Positions 1-15,200 of a stretch of 64,000 bases of DNA are shown here, one piece after another. The DNA lies in NCBI GenBank assembly GCA_013397845.1, contig VZTG01006785.1, positions 1,087,132-1,151,131 of the forward strand. Reading direction: 5' to 3'. Below the pieces are notes generated by a model, which saw only the letters and a list, made by a program, of their open reading frames with translations, was not told the DNA's origin and did no database searches. Both the position numbers and the translations under genes were made by a program. Every line of letters begins with the position of its first letter. Position 1 is the first letter of the stretch. This stretch comes from Melanocharis versteri (Eukaryota > Chordata > Aves > Passeriformes > Melanocharitidae).

Positions 1-3000
1 AGTTGTGGGAGCAAAGAATAAAGATAGTTGTATGGGACTTAGAGAGGCAGGGGCAACATGATACTGAGGGGAAGCAATGGAGGAAGAACATTCTGTAGAG
101 GAAGAACAGAGAGCTAGAGCATGGAGACCGAAGGGGCTGCAATCATTTGCTTCTCCCTCCTTCGAGAGCAAGCTCTCAAGCCCAAGGATTCAGTCTCAGA
201 ACTCTTCTTTTGCGAAATTCACTCCTAAAACGTTTGCTTCACCCCTCCCTGCTGCCCAACTCGCTTGCTCAGCCTGCTGAGGTTCCCTCCATAGCTCCCA
301 CAACAGAGAGCAGCAATGCGTGTGTGGGTACCTGCAACCTCCTGACGGCCGCAGCTCCACACAAGGACATTGGAGGTGCTCTTTGTGTTGTTGGTTTTTT
401 TTAACGTTGATGATGTTAGAAGAATGTAAGTGCTGACAAGTCACACTCTGGGAAATGCAAGAAGTCAGGTTGCCTGGGCAACCCCTGCTTGGCCTCCTGG
501 TATGAAGGCATGATGATACAGCCTTTAATAACATGATTACGACCTATTTTTTCCACAGGGCATAGGATGGACGAATCAGTGCATAGGATGGACGATGATG
601 TGGGAATGAAGCTGTTGTCTGTTCCTCATTTGTTGCAGAATTTGGAAGGTGTGTAGTGAATGAGGCAGAGGGTTGCAGAAGGAAAGAGGACAGTGTTGGG
701 GAAATGAAGCTGAATACCTCCTGACGAGCTGTACTCATTCTCTGGGTGTGTCAGGGATGTTCTTGTACAGTGATGGAGATTTCCCTGGAATCAGGCCCTT
801 TCAGTGCTGTCACTAATCACAATTTCTTCAGTGTCCGTCTCTAGCATGTAATTCTGGGGCTTGATTTGCAGAAAGCTGGGAGCATTTATATCAATACCTA
901 CAAGGGGTATTGCTGCATGGTTTTTTCTCATTTTGGACACAAATCCTCTCTATTTTATCTCCTTGCCTGCAAAACAGGGGTAATCTTTGCCCTTACTCTT
1001 AGAAGAACGTGGTAGAGATTATTTCATTTGCATTTATGAAATACATGTATATTCTGACAGCACTGTAGGAATGTCTCTAAGGAAATCTATGATTTTTTGT
1101 ACTCGCTGGGAAGTTTGGATAATGAGGCTGAGGGGCACATGTTGAATGGGAAAGGCAGAGATGTCATTAACACCTGCCCCTTGGCTGACTGCAGTGAGCA
1201 TTCTGGGGGAAAAACTAATGTGTGATCATCTAAATGCTGTATCATAATGCACATGAGCGATTGAAGATTGCAATAGCAACCTTATGTCTGGCTTTTTGAT
1301 CTTTTTTGAATGTAATTAGAAACACGGGATTGAAATAAATCATGGCAATCCATCCTTGGCTGTTACAGTCATAGAGTTACGGAGTTGCTCTCGTGAAAGG
1401 AGGTTCATTTTAAATGCTGTTAGTATTTGTATCCAGTGCTTTTGTTAGAAGGCCATTCCAGTCTCCATATTCCTCTTGTAGTGGGGGTACATTTTAGCAT
1501 TCGATTCAAATACATTGCAGCTGTCTGGGTTTGATCTTTTTTCCCTTTCCGATTTGCTCCTGTCTGTGCCTATCTTAAATCTCTTTTTCTCTTTTCTCAT
1601 GCTATATGAGAAGAGAGCAGCCCCATTCCTGTGCTGAGATGAAGTTATCCTCTATCTCCTCTCCTTTTATAAATGGGCTTGCCAGAGCTTTAGTTTCTCA
1701 AATACTGATGACCAGAATTGAAAAAGAATTCCGGTATTTCATTGTCTGAATCGAAAACAGGCTGCAATAACCTGGTGCCATATAGTCACTTGTGTTCAAG
1801 TAATACATTACCAAGTCCAACACAGGTTTTGCTTATCTTCCACCAGAAACATTTCCCCCCAATCACTGAGAATTTTGCCTTGTATTTCACATTTTCACTT
1901 GCTTTTGCTGCACACTGGATCTCAAGCTCACGCAGTTTCCTCTAATGGCCCATTTGTATTGTACTTACCTTTGATAGTAAGGTAGTGCCTCACTTTGTCA
2001 CCAGCAGACCTTATTGGTACATTTCTGAGGTTTTGCCAAGCTCCTTATTCAGGTTATTAAACAAGATTTTTTTTTAAATAAGACAAGTCACCCCACTACT
2101 GATGTCCTGCCATCCGCTTATGATTTCTATTTTTCTATCCCTCATTGCTCTCTGCCCATCAGTCAGTATTTTACCTACCTCATGATTTCTGTATATGACT
2201 TGAGAGCTAGACAAAAGTCCTGGAAGGTGTAAATAAACCTGTGTACCAGTAACTCTGTCTAGCTGACAGTAGATTCCTTCAACTCTGTGTTTCTGACTGG
2301 TCCACCTCCTGCTGCAGAGCTGTCATGCTCCAGGGATTGATTGAGCCTCTGTGCTAGGCTTCCATAGCTCTTTTCGTATTCAAAGAGCTACTGACAGTAT
2401 TGTTTAGTAGCCAGAAGAATCCAGCAGAAGTCCATCACCACGGGACACTTGTCATTTTGGACATAATTTTTCAGCGGCTTGATTTGGGTTTTTGTCTGTT
2501 TTGTCTATGCCAAGTGATGCAGAGATGGGTGGCTTCATCTGAAGGCTTTAAAGGTACTTTCTGATTTTGAAAGGCATGCTCCTGAAATGCGGAGGGTCCC
2601 ATGAGAATTCAGCAGCGTTGCAAGTTGGAAGCTGGTGGGGTTCCCCTCCCCATGAGACTTTTGAAGTCTGCCAGTGAATAGTTCTAATTTCCACTGAGAT
2701 AGAAAGAGTTAGCTTGTTGACAGTTTTCCTACCGAGTCCCTGAATAGGAAGCCTAGAGTGTGTGTGGGCTCTGGGGTATGGGAAAACTTATTATTAGGGG
2801 CCTCTGAATAAATGGACAGAAATATTTTTATATTCCACACTCTCCCTGTTGGTAAATCAAAACTGAAACATTTGATGCAAATTCCTTCTGTACTGGTGAC
2901 TTCAGTGTAAAATCAAGGCATAGGTTGGGGTTACAGGGAGTTTTTCTGGTGTTGGTGCTGAGAGAGCAATAGTTTGCTTCCATGAGGTTTTAATAGGCTT

Positions 3001-6000
3001 CGGCTTGACTTTTAATACCTTGACTTTGACCTATGAAGTCCGTCGGCCTGAGAGCTGTCACTCTCCTGACGCTCATCAAAGTCAGTCAGAGCAGGTCCTT
3101 TCGTGCAGGCAGGCTCCCTCCAAAGACAGCAGGTCACTTACATGAGAGCCAGTTCTGTAGCTGATGACTTTTTTGCAAGTCACATAGCTTGCTTGTTCCT
3201 ATTGGAATGATATTTTGGTTATTGCAAGTCATTGATTTTGCAGTGCAGTGGGGATTTTTGGTGACTATCTCACTAGTATTTATAGAAACAAAGGAGGAAG
3301 AAAGCCATCAGAAAGATGGATGGTGTTGGAGACTTGAAGACAGTCATTCATCTAAAGCAGGTGACTTAGATTTGGAGTTTAAACAACGTCATAGAGGGAT
3401 GGAGGCGTAAATAGCTGGTAGAGTCAGGAGGCTCTCAATAGAAAGCCAGGTTCTGTTTGCATTCTTTGGTGTAAGGTTTGAGGCCAGATTCTTTTTTTCC
3501 TCTTTTTTTTTCTTTTTTCTCCCCCTCCATTTTTTCCCCTTTTTTAATACTTGTAATGCTGTTACATCTGGAATCGAGACATTTTTGTATAATGTTGCAA
3601 TGTATCCATGGAGCAAAGCCCCAAGGAGAGCAGAAGCAAGGTCCACTGAAGAAAGACTGCTGCATGAGGCAGAGTAGAGAAGGGGTGAGCCCCCCCTGTC
3701 ACGTGTGATCCTCGCTGCAGCTGAAACAGGAGGTGTTTGTCAGTTCACTTAACCAAGTGAGCCCTTACATGAGGGCAGAACAGCAGTTCAGTGAAAAACA
3801 CTGATGGGAACTAGTTCAGAAGCACTGACTTAGGAGAAAGGTTAAAGGGGGGGGGAGGGGCTGACTGCTCATGAGAAGGATGCGTGACAATAAAAAAAGA
3901 ACATATGGATTATAGGAACCCCTGATGTATGAGCAAAGCAGGACTGGAGGGCAAAATAATGTTTGGTTCCAAAGAAAAGTGTAGCCAAGTTGAGTGTTGC
4001 TTTTCTTAATTTTATTAAGTTGTGGCTCAATAACACATGTACTTAAAATTAAGTCTACCCTCTGTCCTGAAAGAAAAAAAGGTAAAAATTTCTCAGAGAA
4101 ACAAGCAAACAGAAAACCCTAACAGATTAAGAAAATCTGAAGAATATGGCATATGTACCTTCTGCTGACAGAAGATGAGATGTTTTACTTCATAGGCCAG
4201 ATCTGGTCATTCTCAGACAGTTCGAGAGTGAACCCTTTTGTCCACATGAAATCTGTGCTGTATGTGTTGTTTGGGTAGTGATTTTCATTGTTGCCCTTCA
4301 GCTGAAATAGTAAACACCCGCCAACAGCCTTTCAAAACCCTTGTGCTTCTTCTGGTGCTTGCTTTGACTTTTTTTGCTGTAGAAGGTTTGGCCTGGGCTC
4401 GGTCATGGGCTTTACAATTATGTTTTATCTAACTGCTTCCATTGTTCTGAATTATTTTGTTCCCACTGATTCCTTCCTAGAATCTTGCTGCAAAAATGGT
4501 TTTGACCTTGTTCTTTGAGATTAGGTTCCATTTTTTTTTTTATTGCTTATATTTTAATATGGCCCCAATCCATTGCTGAGCCTGCAGAGGGCTTCTGTAA
4601 TACAAATATTAATTTAACCAATTTCTTCTTTTGCTCTACCTCAGTTTTTCTGCTTTTGTGAGCTTCATGCTGCATAGATTCTGGGGAGAAATGGCCATTA
4701 TCAGGTTGTGAGGAAAGTAGTATAGCAATATTCTGCTTAAGTACAATCGCTAATGCAAAATACCCTTTGCTGCTTTTGTCAGAAGCCTTCCCAGTAGTTA
4801 CTCTAGAGAGAAGACCAGGAGTGACCTGTGAGCAGTGAATAGCTCAAGCATTTGCATGTAAATAGTGTTCGTTTGATTTATTATTTTTATGACACACTTT
4901 TCAAATAATAGTTGGCAAATGTGTTTTTTGTTTAGTTTGTAAGTTCAGGTGATTTTTTTTTTTTACCCCCCCTGCAGTTGCTTTTATTTTCTCCTGTCTT
5001 GCATCTCTTTAGGACATTGCTATTCAGCAGAGGAAGGCAGAGGTCAGGGCAGGCCAGCGTGGGCGACTAAGGACACCCGAGCTCATTGCGTATGCACGGA
5101 GGAACACGTGCACCCTTCACAACAGGGCCACGCTGCTGCCTCTAAACACAGTCAGGCTAGAAAGCAGCAGCGCAAGCCCTTACCCCAAAAAACAGTCCTA
5201 GTTTATGCTCTTGGAGCACGTTATTTTTGTGATGCTTCTTTATAGCTACAGCTTCTCCCTCTTTTGTTGGGCTTGTTGCTCACTGGTCCGGTAGCTTGGA
5301 AGCAGTGGCTGCTTTGGCACACTTAGGTAGGTGTTCAGGCTCTAACTTAGTGATAATTGGGAAATAAGCAGTGCCCTTCATTGCTGTCCCACGCCAACAA
5401 GGGTGTCAGACGCAATATTGGTAAGGCTTGTGTGTTATTTCAGCATTACAAAGAAAAGTTCACTTTTCAGAGCTGCCCAGCACTTTAATGTGGGGCTTTA
5501 GTTCTGAAACATAAAGACACCACAGCTGCTGATGCCCAATAATTTTTCTTTAAGGAACTGTCTTAATGTTTAAGACATCCATCAGAAAAATTTTAAATAT
5601 TCGAAAAGGGAATGGAGTGGAAGATGGATGAGCTGACACAATGTCCTAGCCACTTCATTCTGAAACCTGCATTTGAACAAACTTCAAAAGATTCCCCATG
5701 AAAAATGAGTTTGAGCTCCAGTCCTTTCCATGGCTTTTTAGGTATGCACAAAGGCAGCAGAGCTTGTAGCTGCACGAGTGCAGTCCTCCCTGTGAAGGGT
5801 TTTAAAAATTACCAGAATCCTAAAGTTCTTCAACAAGTTTGCTATCATGCTTGTTGGGGTCAAGCTCCATACTGCTCCCATTTTATGTACAGATTTTTAA
5901 CTGGGAGAAGGTGTGGAGTATGAAGGAGTTCTTACGTAGTTCTTTTGCCCCAAGAAGGTGAAGGGAAGCCTGGAAGAAAAGGAGGAACCTGTGCTGGACT

Positions 6001-6155
6001 TCAGGCAGGCAGTTCAGCATTTTTATAGTTCCTGTTATTGTAATCAATAGTGTTCTGCTCTCCAGAACATTCCTCAGAATATCTTAGTTCACAAGTAAAT
6101 CTTCTCCTTTTCATTCTCCTCAGTGAAATGATAATTCTGTATTGGTTTATTTCAG
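1..6155 (+). other. SLC22A23 intron (no exon recognised)
   Basis: About 6.1 kb upstream of the first recognised exon. I looked for further MFS-like peptides on the + strand and found none. The open frames here are short and look like chance. Poly-T runs occur at about 3487-3545, 4531-4542 and 4952-4964, and a G run at 3848-3856. No known repeat family was recognised. Confidence 0.7.
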
Positions 6156-6258
6156 AGCTGGAAAAGGAAATCACCAGGAGACCGAAGAAAGTCTGCATTG
6201 TTAAAGTGGTGGGAACAAGGAACCTGTGGAAAAACATCGTAGTGTTGTGTGTGAACTC
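6156..6258 (+). CDS. SLC22A23: SLC22A23 exon: loop and start of helix 7
   Basis: Acceptor tttattTCAG, donor GTAAGT. The exon is 103 bases: 2 + 33 codons + 2. It encodes the basic loop RRPKKVCIVKVVGTRN and the beginning of helix 7 (LWKNIVVLCVN). The last codon (TC|G, Ser) is completed by the next exon. The in-frame TAA seen on reading through is the donor site. Confidence 0.93.
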
Positions 6259-9200
6259 GTAAGTCCAGTCTCTTTGTTTAAATAGTTGTGTGGTCAGTGA
6301 ACTGGAGCAGCAATGGGAAGTGATGAGAGAGCTCCACTGTTTCCTAGTGTGGGGCCCTTCACTAACATCTCTGATAAATGAACCTGGAAAAACACCAGCT
6401 GTTGCAGGGAACTATATTTTTAATGGCAAACGTGGAAGAGCTCATTGGCTGTTTCAGGCAGCAGAACCACATCTTCTCAGGTGCTGTGCTGCAAGTGCAT
6501 TGCTGTCACCAGTGGCCATGTGCTGGTAGGTGTTTGTGCATACATACATCTGCCTGGTATCCCAGGTGGGAGTTTTGAAACCATTTATGCCCCAGGAGTG
6601 CAGGTTCAAGTTGTTTACGTCTGATAGGGCTGTGGTGCAGAGGAAGATGTTGCTTGCCAGTAAATACAAGCCTGCTCCCTCGTATAACACCTGTGCTGGG
6701 TGGGTCTTCAAATGCAGATTACAAGGTGCTTCAGCACTCCCAAATCACGTGCAGGGGCTCACAGGGAGAACGTGCAGTCTCACAGAACAATGTGATGCTT
6801 GCCTCCTAAGGCTTCAGTTTGGACATGCCCATGTGGGCAAAAAACAAGCATCAGCCCGAGGGTTTTGCAGCTCTGAGTCCTTCTGTCCAGAACTGAACAC
6901 CTTGTAAAGAGGAAATACATGGGCTTGCAAACTCTGAGGGCATCAGCAGTGCATTTTCTAATTTTTCCATTTTGTAAAATGCCCACTTGAATTTTTCATG
7001 ACCTTTTTTTCAAATGGGAGGTGGGGATGGAGAAGACTGGGAATCCCCTTTCTCTGCTGGATTTCAAAGCGTGTAGCTCTTTTGTGGCTTTTTCCTCCTC
7101 ACTTCAGGGCACTACTCTGCAGACCTCACTCCTGTTAACAGGCTCATGGATCAGTCATCACCTGGAGGGGACAGCCCATGTGCTGGGCAAATAGTCACCC
7201 AGAAGCACACAGATTTCAGGGGTCAGTCTCCAGTGCTATTGGTTGCAGAACCAACTCTGGTTTTATGAGTTTTGTGTCTCTCTTCCACCCACCACTGAGG
7301 GACTCCCTCTGTTCTGAAACAGTGCTGTCTGCTTAGGCTCACCAAGTACATTTAATAGACAGTGTTGAATGCATTTGTGGAAACTGTTTACATGGGGAAT
7401 TCTCCCCTTTTCCCTCACCCACATTTATTTGCATATTTGGAAATTCCCTAAACCAGAGCTAGGCAGCCCAAAGAATAACTTCTGGCATTAGCACACGGAG
7501 GCTGTTTGCCACCCAAGCAGAGCATGAAGCAGATGTACGTCTGAGGAAATGGACTTCATGTTTGTTTTTAGGGGGTGAAAAAAAATATTGAATTTTACTT
7601 CTGTTATTCCTTTTAGACAGGGCTGTGCTGAATTTTCAGCACTTCGAGAAGGAACCTTTTGCAGGGAACAATAAGAAATTAGGGGAGACAAGGATTTAGT
7701 TATAAAAGTAACTATTCTGAGCTCAACAAGTTAAGAGAATAGGGTAATTCTTAGGGAACAGTCTGGGAAGCAAAGTCCAAATGATACAATAATTTAGTTT
7801 ATAGGTCATGGCCTCAACAGCAACTTCTACAACCGTGTTCACATGCATAGAAGAGAAAGAGAGAAGAAACACGGGTTAAGTCTGCCCTTTTATTACTTTT
7901 GTTTTGCTGATTAATATTTCTCTTATGGGAGGAGTCAGCTATAATCTAGTTATTCAAAGCAAATGTCATTGTGTACTAGCTAGTACTTGTATTAGGTTTT
8001 TATCAGGGGGAAGGTGTTTGGTGTGGAGGGTGAGATTTTGAACTAGAACATTGATTCACAAGTTTGCAAGAGAAGCTCCTCGGGCCCTGGGCTGTCATGC
8101 ACTCAGCGACTGCCTATTCTTCCAGCTGTTTCTATGCTTATTTTGATATCCAGTTTACACTGACAGAGTTTCAAATTCCTAACCTTCAGGAGGATAGAAG
8201 TGTATCAGTGTAATGTACCTGCCATTTTTTTTTTTTTTTTTTTTTTGGAGACCTGGATCTGTGCCTCCTACCCTCTCAGGCACTGTTAATTTGTGCCAAG
8301 AGTGAGCTTTGTCTTGTGTAAGTGCCAGGGACAGGAGGCTCTATTGGGTTGAATAGAGTTTTTTTTGTTTTGCTTCTTTTCATCGTTGCCTATTTTTACA
8401 GTAGCACCTAGAGACAAGTTTCTTAACTTAAGGCGTTGTATTCCAGCATTAATGTCTCCTTACACTGAATTACATTGCAGTGTGTGTTCTGCCCTCTCAG
8501 CAATGGTCTCTCTTGCCCTCTCCTGTTTCCCCCAGGCTGACTGGTTATGGCATACATCACTGTTTTGCAAAAAGTATGATGGGGCACGAAGCGAAGATGG
8601 CGATCACCCACAACTTCTATGCGGACTACTACACCATGGCTGGGATTGCGCTGGCATCCTGCCTGGCCATGTGCCCTGTGGTCGGGTTTCTGGGGAGGAG
8701 AGGAGGACTCCTGCTCTTCATGATACTTACAGCTCTGGCATCACTTCTGCAGCTGGGCCTTCTCAACTGTAAGCTGGAGATGAGAGCTTTTCAGGACCAC
8801 ACAAGCTTGACATGCAAATAAGGGACCAGGAAATACTAGCATTTCCTTTGCCTTTCCCAGATTCGTCATGTCATACACCTGCAAATTTTACAATCGGAAT
8901 TTGTTGGAAGGTTTCCCCAAACACTTGTTTCTCAGGCATTGTATTCTGGATGATTCCCATGGTGAAGCTTATTGAGCATTGGTGCTGTATCCGGGGTAGT
9001 CACTGAAAAAACAAGCAAGGAAACAAGAAATGTTTTCCATTTTGTTTTAGTGAAATAGCCCCCAGGGAAAGAGCTGGATAGGGATTGGGAAGGGAAAACT
9101 CTCCCACTCAAGTCTGCTTCTCAAGTGGCCTCTAAACCATGCAGAAGTTAGAGCAGTAGGTGTATGTCCTCTGCCTGCTCTTAGCATCTTGCTATGAACA

Positions 9201-12200
9201 GGTAATATGCAGGTAGCATGGAAATAGTGCAGCTGAAAGACCCTGCTTTTAACATAGTGTGTATGTATAGTCCCTGTGAATGTATACACATGATTTTGGG
9301 AGGTGACACAGCATTTCACATGGGTTGTTCCTGCCAAAAGCAAGAGTGTCCCACCTGTTCCTTTGCAGGCAGTAACTTTTGTCTGGCCCTTTTGAGCTGC
9401 TTCAACTATTAAAACTGCTATAGAACTATTCCCTTTCCTTTTTTGGTTTTGCTTCATTGTCTTCATTTTTTGTTGGTTGAAGAGATTGAACTTGATGAAT
9501 CAGAGAGGTGTTGAAGCAGAGGGAATGTGGGATGTTCTTTCCACTCTCACAGTTGCCAATCATTAGAGCCCTGTCCCATGAAACCCCACCCCAAGGAAGG
9601 GGGAAGTGGGTTGAGACACACTTTGGACAAACTGGATGTGGGACAAACACCAGAACACTGGTTATTGCTGGTTTTAATTTCTAAGTTTAGAGGTAATTGA
9701 GGGCCTTAATAAGAAAGAGCTTTTTGCGTTGAGGATGGAAAGTTTTCGCACTCTTGCATACTGAAGGCAGCCCCAAACCAACAGGAATTGTCCATATTTA
9801 TAGACTGTGTTTCCTGGAGGCATTTGCTAAGTCAACCTTTAGCAAACATGCTGTTTGTTGGATTGTAGGAGGGAAACAGGGAACCTCTTTCATGACATGG
9901 AGGAAACTCCAACTTCGTGTGTGTTTGCTCCCAGCTTGGCACAGATGTTTGCATTCCCTTTGAGCACATATTTACCATGTCCAGCAATCCCAGCTGAGGG
10001 TGGGAGAAGTCCTGTGGCCCCACCTCATCCCCAGTCTGTTGATGGACTGAGACCATCCACATGCAGATCCGTGCTGTGCATGTGTGCAACCTCCCAAAAC
10101 TCCACATTCTTCTGGTGGTGTCCATCAGGGTCTCTCTACACTGAATTTGCCCATTTTAATTTTTATTTTTAAGGATGGGAGATATTTGTTGAGGCTGTTG
10201 AGGTAGCAAATGCACACTTGCTTAGTTGAGAGATGGTGTGTCAGAGCCTTTAGTCTGCTCCAAAGCCACGAAAATCTGGTTGCAGTTTTTCAATTAAAAA
10301 AATTGATGAGGGAGGTGGGAGGCAACACCCTGTAGGATTCATTACAAGCTTTTCTATAACTGGTTTCGGGATTTTGTGAGCCAAGTTGCTAAAACTAGGA
10401 TCAGGCATGGCTTTAGGTGCTTTGTGCTACATTGGCACTCTCAGTGTGGTGGCCTCTTCAGCCTCTCTGACCCCACTCTTTTCTTAGTGAGAAGAGGAGG
10501 GAAAGGCAGCCTCAAACTTCAGAGCAGCTCAATTCCCCCCACTCTTGACCACAGCCACCTCTTCCTCGGAAGTGCTAGACATTGTTTGGAGAGAAGCACT
10601 GACTCTGCTTATTATGAAATCTGTCACAGCAACCTGCATGTTTTAATTTAGCATAATTTGGGTGTAAGTGGCAAATGAAATCAGAATTTGAGAATGGTGA
10701 AAGAGAGCGAGGGGTGCTCTCCACAAACCTGCAGCAGACCTTGAAGCTCTGTTTGACCCCTCCTTTGAACTCTGGGATGTCACCTGGGATGTCACAGAAT
10801 CCTGATGGGAGATGACCAGCAGAGCTGTGCCCAGCTTGTGCTGCTGCCCCTCCCCTTGATGCCCAGTGCTGCCTTGTGCTCCTGTGTGGTTAGGACTGGT
10901 GGCTAGTGTGACACATGGGCCATCAGCACATGGTTTTGGGGAGGAATAGATCTCCCACCAGTCTGACAGCACCGATGCCCAGATTTTGCTCTCTAACCCA
11001 AGCTTCTGTTGGCCATTCCCTCGGGGTTGCAGCCACAGGGCGTTTTCTCTTCTCCCCATTCATTAGCAACAAAGAGGCTTTTGTGTTAATCCCAGTGGTA
11101 ATTCTGGGGCTTTTAAATATGCTTTACTGCTGGTTTGTTATCACTCCCTCATTAGCATGCTGTCATCCAGCTGAGATGTGCCTGGAAACAGCATGTCCTA
11201 TCTGGTGGCCAGGGAAAGATGTGACGGTTTTGGCATGGGAAAGAATTGGGAGTGGGGGGTGGGGCTAGGGTGGCATGTGGGATTTACCTTTTTTTTTTCT
11301 TTTGGATAAATAAGCATATAAAAACAGTATGTTCCTGTTTTCTCTCCCTTTCTCTTTTTTATCTTTCTCTGACTTCCGTGGTCTTGGATCCAGTGATTGG
11401 AAAATACAGTCAACTTCCAGACTCAGGTATGGTTTACAACAGTTCTGCATCGTGTGGGAAGCACTCCCCCAGGAACGAGTAGTTCCAAAAGGCCTGGGCC
11501 AAAGCACCCAGAGCAGAGCTGCTGCCACAAAGGGGTGCAGGGGGCAAGTCCACTTCTGTGCAGTGCCTTGAGATCCCACTCATAGGCAGGCCTGCTCATT
11601 TATGTGCTGCCTCCTGGTGCAGCATCCCCTCCACACAGGCTCACCTCTGCACGTCAAGAGGGCGTGCAGTGGTCCCCCAAGGTTTGAGGTACAGGGTAAG
11701 GCTTTCTCAGAAAGTCTCCTCCTGAGAAGCAGCATTCCCGGTTCAGGAATCTCAGATTTTTTTTTTTTTCCAGAAAAGAAAAGGGTACTGAAACACCTTA
11801 AGGGTGCTTTTGATAAGGGGACTAAAACACCTCAAAAATACTTTCCCAAGCTGAATTACTGTAAGAGCAATGCAGTGACAAACTACAGGGGAACAAAATT
11901 TACCTTTGCGTACCAGATTTAATGGACCTGTCCTTGCCCAGCTTTTGCAAGGTCTGTTCTGCTGAGCAGTCATGACTCCCTGAGGGAGTCAGTGGTGTAG
12001 CCTCACCCGCTATGCAAGAGTGGTCAGAGACTGAGAGTTTGCAAGGTGCTGTGCTCATGTCCTCATCAGCTGGCAGAATTTGCTATCTCCCCAGACTCGG
12101 AGTGCATTGCAGAAAGGGCTTAGCCCTGAGCAGGCTGTAGCACGTTTCAGAAGAGGTAACCAACGAGCTCCCAAATACCTTTTGCTCTCCTGGCAGCTGA

Positions 12201-15200
12201 TACATTCAGCAAGAACAAAAGCAGGTGTTAATTTTCATTGGATCCAACCCAGACAGTATGCCTGCTTGGGACTGCACACAGCAGTTCTTTCTTCAGGCAA
12301 GCCTTGGGACTTGGCTGTAGAAAGATGGGGGAGCATTGGCTGCAAAGTTCCAGCCCTTTCCCCAGCGCTCCTGTCAGTCATGATGTGTTCCCCTTGTGTG
12401 GGGCAGTAGTGTCTGTGAGTGATGTGGCCTCCTCGCTGGCCAGGACAGGCCACACGAGCTTGTACAACCCTGATCAGATATCCCACCCCTGCCCACAGAG
12501 GGTGGCGAGCGGGGATCAGGTGAGAGGTGTACAGTCATCATGGCCAGAGACAGTTTCCTTGAGCTTTGTTTGGATTTACTGGGGTTTCTCCAAGTATTTG
12601 ATAGACGCTGTTTGCTCCCGGAAACCTTGCTGCCATCCAGCCGTGAAATGATTGAGCAAACAGCCCTGACTTAAAGGAGTGCTTCACCGTCCTTGGCATC
12701 GGCTGTTCTCGCCCAGAGTTGTTAGGCAAAGGCTGTCGAGCTGGGAGTTACGACAGAGTTTGCAGACTGATCACATGCAGGGGCTTAGCACAGAGATGGG
12801 AGCACTTCTAGTTCTTTCCCCTCCTGTCCTGGAAGCATCTCCAGTGCCCAAGCCCCACTGTACAAGATGTTTGGCAGCTTGAGGAACGCTGCCTGCCTCC
12901 ACTTGTCCATCAAACATGAGAGGGAAGAGGCTGGTGCCTAAAAGACTGCCCAAAGATCTGTTTTTTCGTGGGTTTTACCTTTTCTGTGGTGGCTGAGCAT
13001 AAAAAATTCAGAGATCACTGCCATTTTTTGGCTTGGCATTATGATTTTTTTCGTGTGTTTGTATCTCAGGTGCTTGGGGAATGGATTTTATAAATACCAG
13101 TTTTAAATTAGTATTACAAAATTACTCAAATTCTTGTCAAGGGAGAAGAGTAATACAAACCTATTTACTTGTTTTCTTCCTTGGAAGTTTGACCTCGTTC
13201 TTAATTTTTATGAACACATTTGTCTTGCCAGGTATGAGTGACAGCGTCAAAGACAAATTCTCTGTTGCGTTTTCCATCGTGGGTATGTTTTCTTCGCATG
13301 CTGTTGGAAGCCTCAGCGTGTTCTTCTGTGCTGAAATCACACCCACAGTAATCAGGTGAGACTTTGGAGCCCCCCTCAAAAGACGGGGACAAAATTATCC
13401 TCATTTTATTGATAATGGGCTGTGTAGCTTATCACACTGTATGGGAGGGGAAGCCCCTTGTAATTGGAGACCTCACAGCAACTTGGGGGCCGCTTTTTAT
13501 GGTTGCTGCAGTCAGCCCGCCTAAGTAAATGCGTGTCTGTGTATAGAGAGGCTTTGTTTTCCATGGCTCCACCTTGTGTCCCATCGTGGTGATGATCAGC
13601 AGGCCTGGCAGCGCACGAGTTGCAGCGTGGTAGGGTCTTAAATACTCAGCTGAACCAGCTTGTGTGGTTGAACATTGTCATTGCTCCACTAACTCGGTGG
13701 GGTTTGTTCAAGCAGCGATCGGGTGAGTCTGCATCTTGATATTAAAGGAGAAATTCCATGAGTGTGCAGAGGAGGACGTGGATGCCAGCAATCCCTGCTT
13801 CCATAGGGCAGGTTAACCAGGACAGCTGCAGGGATGCTTCAGTGGAAGGGAGGTGTTGAAACATGTGGTGTAAATGCTTCTGATGCATAGAGGTCCTCTG
13901 CAAGCCTGCCTCTCTGCCTTTACTGCAGATAAAGCTGTCTTTCTCTTCACATACAGATCTATCTTAGCAGAGGCTCAAAGTTTTTCTAAAGAGGAGCACT
14001 TCCATCCTGGGAAATAGGAGAAATCAGAAAAATGGTCTTTGTTGGAGGGTTTCCCATAACACATCTTTGTATGGTCAGGGGTTTGTATCATTTTATACGT
14101 GCACTGTTATCTTTCACAGCACAAAGGTTGTGCTTCTGTGTTCTGGATTATGCTTTCAGCAACGCCACAGCAATTCAGGAGTCTGCTCTGACTCCACTGA
14201 ATTTCCTAGGAATGTAGGTCATACAGGTGGGAGGGAGAGAGAGTGGAGGAAAGAGGATACTTTTTTTTGTCCCCTCCAAATTATATGCCTTTTCAATAAT
14301 TTGCAAAAGTATTATTGCAAAACTGCCATCTGAGTAGCCAGAGTCTCCTTGCTCCATGGCCTTTTTTTTCAGGCTATCTAAATTTGTGAATGTATTTTAT
14401 GGATAACATTATTTCCACAGGAAAAGGCAGCGTGGGCAGTGAGATGATCCAGCAGCCCAAAACACTAACAGCTATTTATTTATGTGTGTGTCGATCGGTT
14501 TGGTGGTTTTATGCCTCTTTAATTTTCTCCTTGTCTCTCTTTGAAAGACACACAGATAAGGAATTGACCGTGTCAGCCAGGAGAGAATCTGCCAAGTAGG
14601 GTCAGATGTGCAGTCTGAACTTAGCAAGCTTTTTTCCCTTAAATCACTTATGTTGCTGCAGGGAAGGGGGACAAAATCCTGGCTGGGAGCCGAAATTCTG
14701 CTTCCTCTGACTCTGCTGGGTGACACCAGGCAAGTGACAACAGCTAGATATGCCTCAGGCTCCCTGTTTATTTATAGAAATGATGACACTCTGCACTGCT
14801 TTGCCATCCTACCACACGATAAGATCCACTCAGGGTTGTAATTAGGAGGTGTAGCCCAGGACAGTGCATAAATCTGTCTCAGGCAGAGGTGTGATTAAGC
14901 TGCCTTCTGTCTTGTCTTTTGGTGGGATCTGGCTACCCTCTCATAACCTGCTTTCCAAAATGCCACCCTGGATGCCCTTTGGGGGTTGGAACTAGATGGT
15001 CTTTAAGGTCCCTTCCAACCCAAACCATTCTATGATATTAATATGCTTTTGGTTGGATCTCAGTGAACCTCAAGGAAAAGGGAGGCAACAAGAGGACTGG
15101 GGTTGTCTCTGGGGTTTCCCTGATCAAATCCATCATCTGCAATCCCCCGTCCCTGAGGGCAGAAAACAGCACTGCCGCAAGCTGGGGTAGCAGTGGCATG

